Positions 46,835 through 48,688 of a stretch of 48,688 nucleotides of DNA are shown in pieces. Origin of the DNA: Algimonas arctica (GTDB lineage: Bacteria > Pseudomonadota > Alphaproteobacteria > Caulobacterales > Maricaulaceae); NCBI RefSeq assembly GCF_014652695.1, contig NZ_BMZH01000016.1:1-48688 (forward strand), given 5' to 3'. Numbering within the stretch: position 1 is the stretch's first letter; the number at the start of each line of letters is the position of its first letter. Below the pieces are notes generated by a model that was given only the letters and a program-made list of their open reading frames with translations, was not told the origin of the DNA and did no database searches. Position numbers and translations under genes: made by a program.

Positions 46835-47637
46835 TGGAAAAGAACAATACAGAGGAAGCCACTGCAGAGACACATGCTTCCGCCCCAATCCTGATCGCTC
46901 GCGATGTTGACGTGTTTTACGGGAAGAAACAGGCCATCAAGAACGTTAGCCTTGATATTCCTGAAAACCAGATCACGGCTCTAATTGGTCCGTCAGGTTG
47001 TGGGAAATCTACGTTTCTTCGTTGTTTCAACAGGATGAATGACTCCATCGATTCATGCCAAGTTAGCGGTAATATTCAGTTTGCGGGTCAGGACATCTAC
47101 GGCCCAAAAGTTGATGTCGTGGCGCTTCGTTCGCGAATAGGTATGGTCTTTCAGAAGGCGAACCCTTTTCCAAAATCCATCTTCGATAATGTAGCCTATG
47201 GGCCAAGAATTCATGGCTTGTCTGAATCTAAAGACCATCTTGAAGACATTGTAATCACCTCTCTTCGCCGCGCAGGTCTCTATGACGAGGTCTCCGATCG
47301 TTTAGATGAACCTGGAACAAGTTTGTCGGGTGGTCAGCAGCAACGTCTATGTATCGCTCGAGCTATCGCCATCGACCCTCAAATTATTCTGATGGACGAA
47401 CCATGTTCCGCGCTTGACCCGATTGCGACAGCCATAATCGAAGATTTGATGGATTCCATGAAAGAGAAATACACAATAGTGATTGTAACACACTCCATGC
47501 AGCAGGCCGCGCGTGTCTCTCAGCAGACAGCCTTCTTCCATCTGGGTGAGTTGGTAGAAAGCGGTGACACGGAGTCAATATTTACCAAACCCGCTCAAAA
47601 ACAAACTCAAAATTATATTTCCGGCCGAATTGGATAA
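46834..47637 (+). CDS. pstB: Phosphate ABC transporter ATPase PstB
   Basis: 267 residues. Walker [10 protein letters not shown], the Q-loop [11 protein letters not shown], signature [16 protein letters not shown], Walker [14 protein letters not shown], and the H-loop [18 protein letters not shown] are all intact. It powers phosphate import through PstC/PstA. The ATG overlaps the pstA stop (TAATG), and phoU follows four bases after the stop. Confidence 0.96.
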   Translation: MEKNNTEEATAETHASAPILIARDVDVFYGKKQAIKNVSLDIPENQITALIGPSGCGKSTFLRCFNRMNDSIDSCQVSGNIQFAGQDIYGPKVDVVALRSRIGMVFQKANPFPKSIFDNVAYGPRIHGLSESKDHLEDIVITSLRRAGLYDEVSDRLDEPGTSLSGGQQQRLCIARAIAIDPQIILMDEPCSALDPIATAIIEDLMDSMKEKYTIVIVTHSMQQAARVSQQTAFFHLGELVESGDTESIFTKPAQKQTQNYISGRIG

Positions 47638-47641
47638 CTAT

Positions 47642-48361
47642 ATGAGCAATGATCACATCGCTACCTCCTTTGACGAGGATATGACCCGCCTAGAGGCTAT
47701 GTTTCTTGAAATGGGCGGCATTGTCACTGCCCAGCTAAAAGCCGCGACACGGGCCTTACGCAAAGAGGACCGTGCCCTTGCCAAAGAAGTCGTAAAAGGG
47801 GACAAGAAGCTCAATAAAATAGAAGCGGACCTCAACAACCTTGCCATAAAAATTCTCGCCTTGCGCCAACCATTCGCGGGAGATCTTCGCAAGGTTGTAA
47901 TCACTTTAAAAAGTGCGGGCCATTTGGAACGGATTGGTGATTTGACGCGGAATATGGCGCAGCGGACGAACACGATTGCGAAAGCAGAGGCTGACACAGG
48001 GCCGATCGATACATTGATACGCATGAGTGAAATCGTTCAAGATATGATTGCATCCATTATGCTGGCTTACAAAATGCGGGATACAGAACTTGCGATAAAA
48101 GTGCGAGCATTAGACCAAAATGTCGATACATCACACAATGCTCTATTCCGTGAAATGCTCACCTATATGATGGAAGATCTTCGAAACATTTCGGGATGTA
48201 TGCATGTGATGTTTATGGCCAAAAACATCGAACGTATGGGCGACAATGTGGCCGATATCGCCAAAGAGATTGTCTACATGAATACGGGCAATTGGCCTGA
48301 AGGCAAACGCACGAAAAGCGATAAAACAAGTAAAATGATCATTGAGCACGATCTCGCTTAA
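47642..48361 (+). CDS. phoU: PhoU, phosphate signalling regulator
   Basis: 239 residues forming two three-helix PhoU repeats. The metal-binding E/D-x3-D signatures are visible: KKLNKIEADLNNLAIKILALRQP, LERIGDLTRNMAQR in repeat one and IERMGDNVADIAKEIVYMNTG in repeat two. PhoU links PstB activity to the PhoR-PhoB two-component system and represses the Pho regulon when phosphate is ample. ATG 47642 is chosen because it follows the pstB stop and gives MSNDHIATSFDEDM, the family start. phoB or phoR is not seen inside the window. Confidence 0.93.
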   Translation: MSNDHIATSFDEDMTRLEAMFLEMGGIVTAQLKAATRALRKEDRALAKEVVKGDKKLNKIEADLNNLAIKILALRQPFAGDLRKVVITLKSAGHLERIGDLTRNMAQRTNTIAKAEADTGPIDTLIRMSEIVQDMIASIMLAYKMRDTELAIKVRALDQNVDTSHNALFREMLTYMMEDLRNISGCMHVMFMAKNIERMGDNVADIAKEIVYMNTGNWPEGKRTKSDKTSKMIIEHDLA

Positions 48362-48688
48362 GAGTGATATTGACCTATATTCTCTAAGCACTTTTTCTCA
48401 TTAAATGAAATGGAGAGCTTAGGTGGATTTTGGTCCCCTGGTTGTTCATTTCGTCAGTCTCGACTGTCATTCACCGGTCGTACCGATGCCTGACTGTTCA
48501 CTTTGCGGGTTACCTTGCATTAAGTCGAACGACTTAAAACATCCAAATTAAGCAACTGATCTAATGTCCGGTTTGGGGATGGGTGATGTGCCCCTAGCTT
48601 TATAGACACCTTGCTACTTCATTTTGCTGTCATCTCAAATTCGACGGGTGACAACATCCCGTTGTTAGCATGCCTGCGTTTCGGATTG
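48362..48688. other. 327-bp spacer with repeat copy D
   Basis: No gene is supportable. At about 48521-48590 a degenerate copy of the intergenic repeat family occurs (CGACTTAAAACATCC, then CTAATGTCCGGTTTGGGG). The window ends before the next gene. Confidence 0.45.

Overview
The window reads as chromosomal DNA of an aerobic marine alphaproteobacterium, most likely the Maricaulales/Hyphomonadaceae group. That is an inference from gene order and protein style. The murA-DUF2948-UPF0262-phosphatase-infA-maf-RNase G/E-yacG block, UPF0262 and DUF2948 themselves, the carotenoid ketolase/hydroxylase pair and the PstA with a long N-terminal insert are all alphaproteobacterial traits. Coding density is high and many neighbouring genes overlap by 1-8 bases.

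Layout. 1-3213 (minus): N-terminal part of a giant cadherin-repeat adhesin running off the left edge. 3.2-3.7 kb: divergent spacer with a 12-bp-periodic DnaA-box-like array. 3.7-5.9 kb: a FAN1-type nuclease fused to a DnaQ-type exonuclease. 5.95-8.75 kb: crtE-crtW-crtZ-aat, i.e. ketocarotenoid (astaxanthin-type) synthesis plus the Leu/Phe N-end-rule transferase. 8.8-11.4 kb: paired exported amidohydrolases, the second lacking the metal-binding HxH. 11.4-13.8 kb: a GFA-family protein and a DEAD-box helicase. 13.8-27.0 kb (minus): guaA, rsmB, a membrane protein, guaB, rlmE, Ppx/GppA, SulP transporter, a DUF442 phosphatase, tkt, feoB, feoA. 27.16 kb: tRNA-Phe. 27.3-31.5 kb: a receiver-domain protein, small secreted and hypothetical proteins, a shikimate-dehydrogenase-like protein and a GDPD-like protein. 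31.5-36.4 kb (minus): the yacG...murA housekeeping block.

From tRNA-Thr (36.48 kb) to about 42.3 kb the character changes to an accessory region: large spacers, an AlpA-like regulator, a small HUH-motif protein, an intergenic repeat family, an EreA/ChaN-like membrane-anchored protein, and a two-gene unit that is the most remarkable thing here. That unit encodes a Sec-exported protein whose last 25 residues are nearly the C-terminal tail of eukaryotic alpha-tubulin, ending in EEY, followed 37 bases later by an ATP-grasp protein resembling tubulin-tyrosine ligase. A tubulin-tail mimic beside a TTL-like ligase is, to my knowledge, undescribed in bacteria.

42.25-48.4 kb is a phosphate-starvation locus: a PhoB-box array, an OprO/P-like porin, pstS-pstC-pstA-pstB and phoU, arranged as one compact transcription unit.
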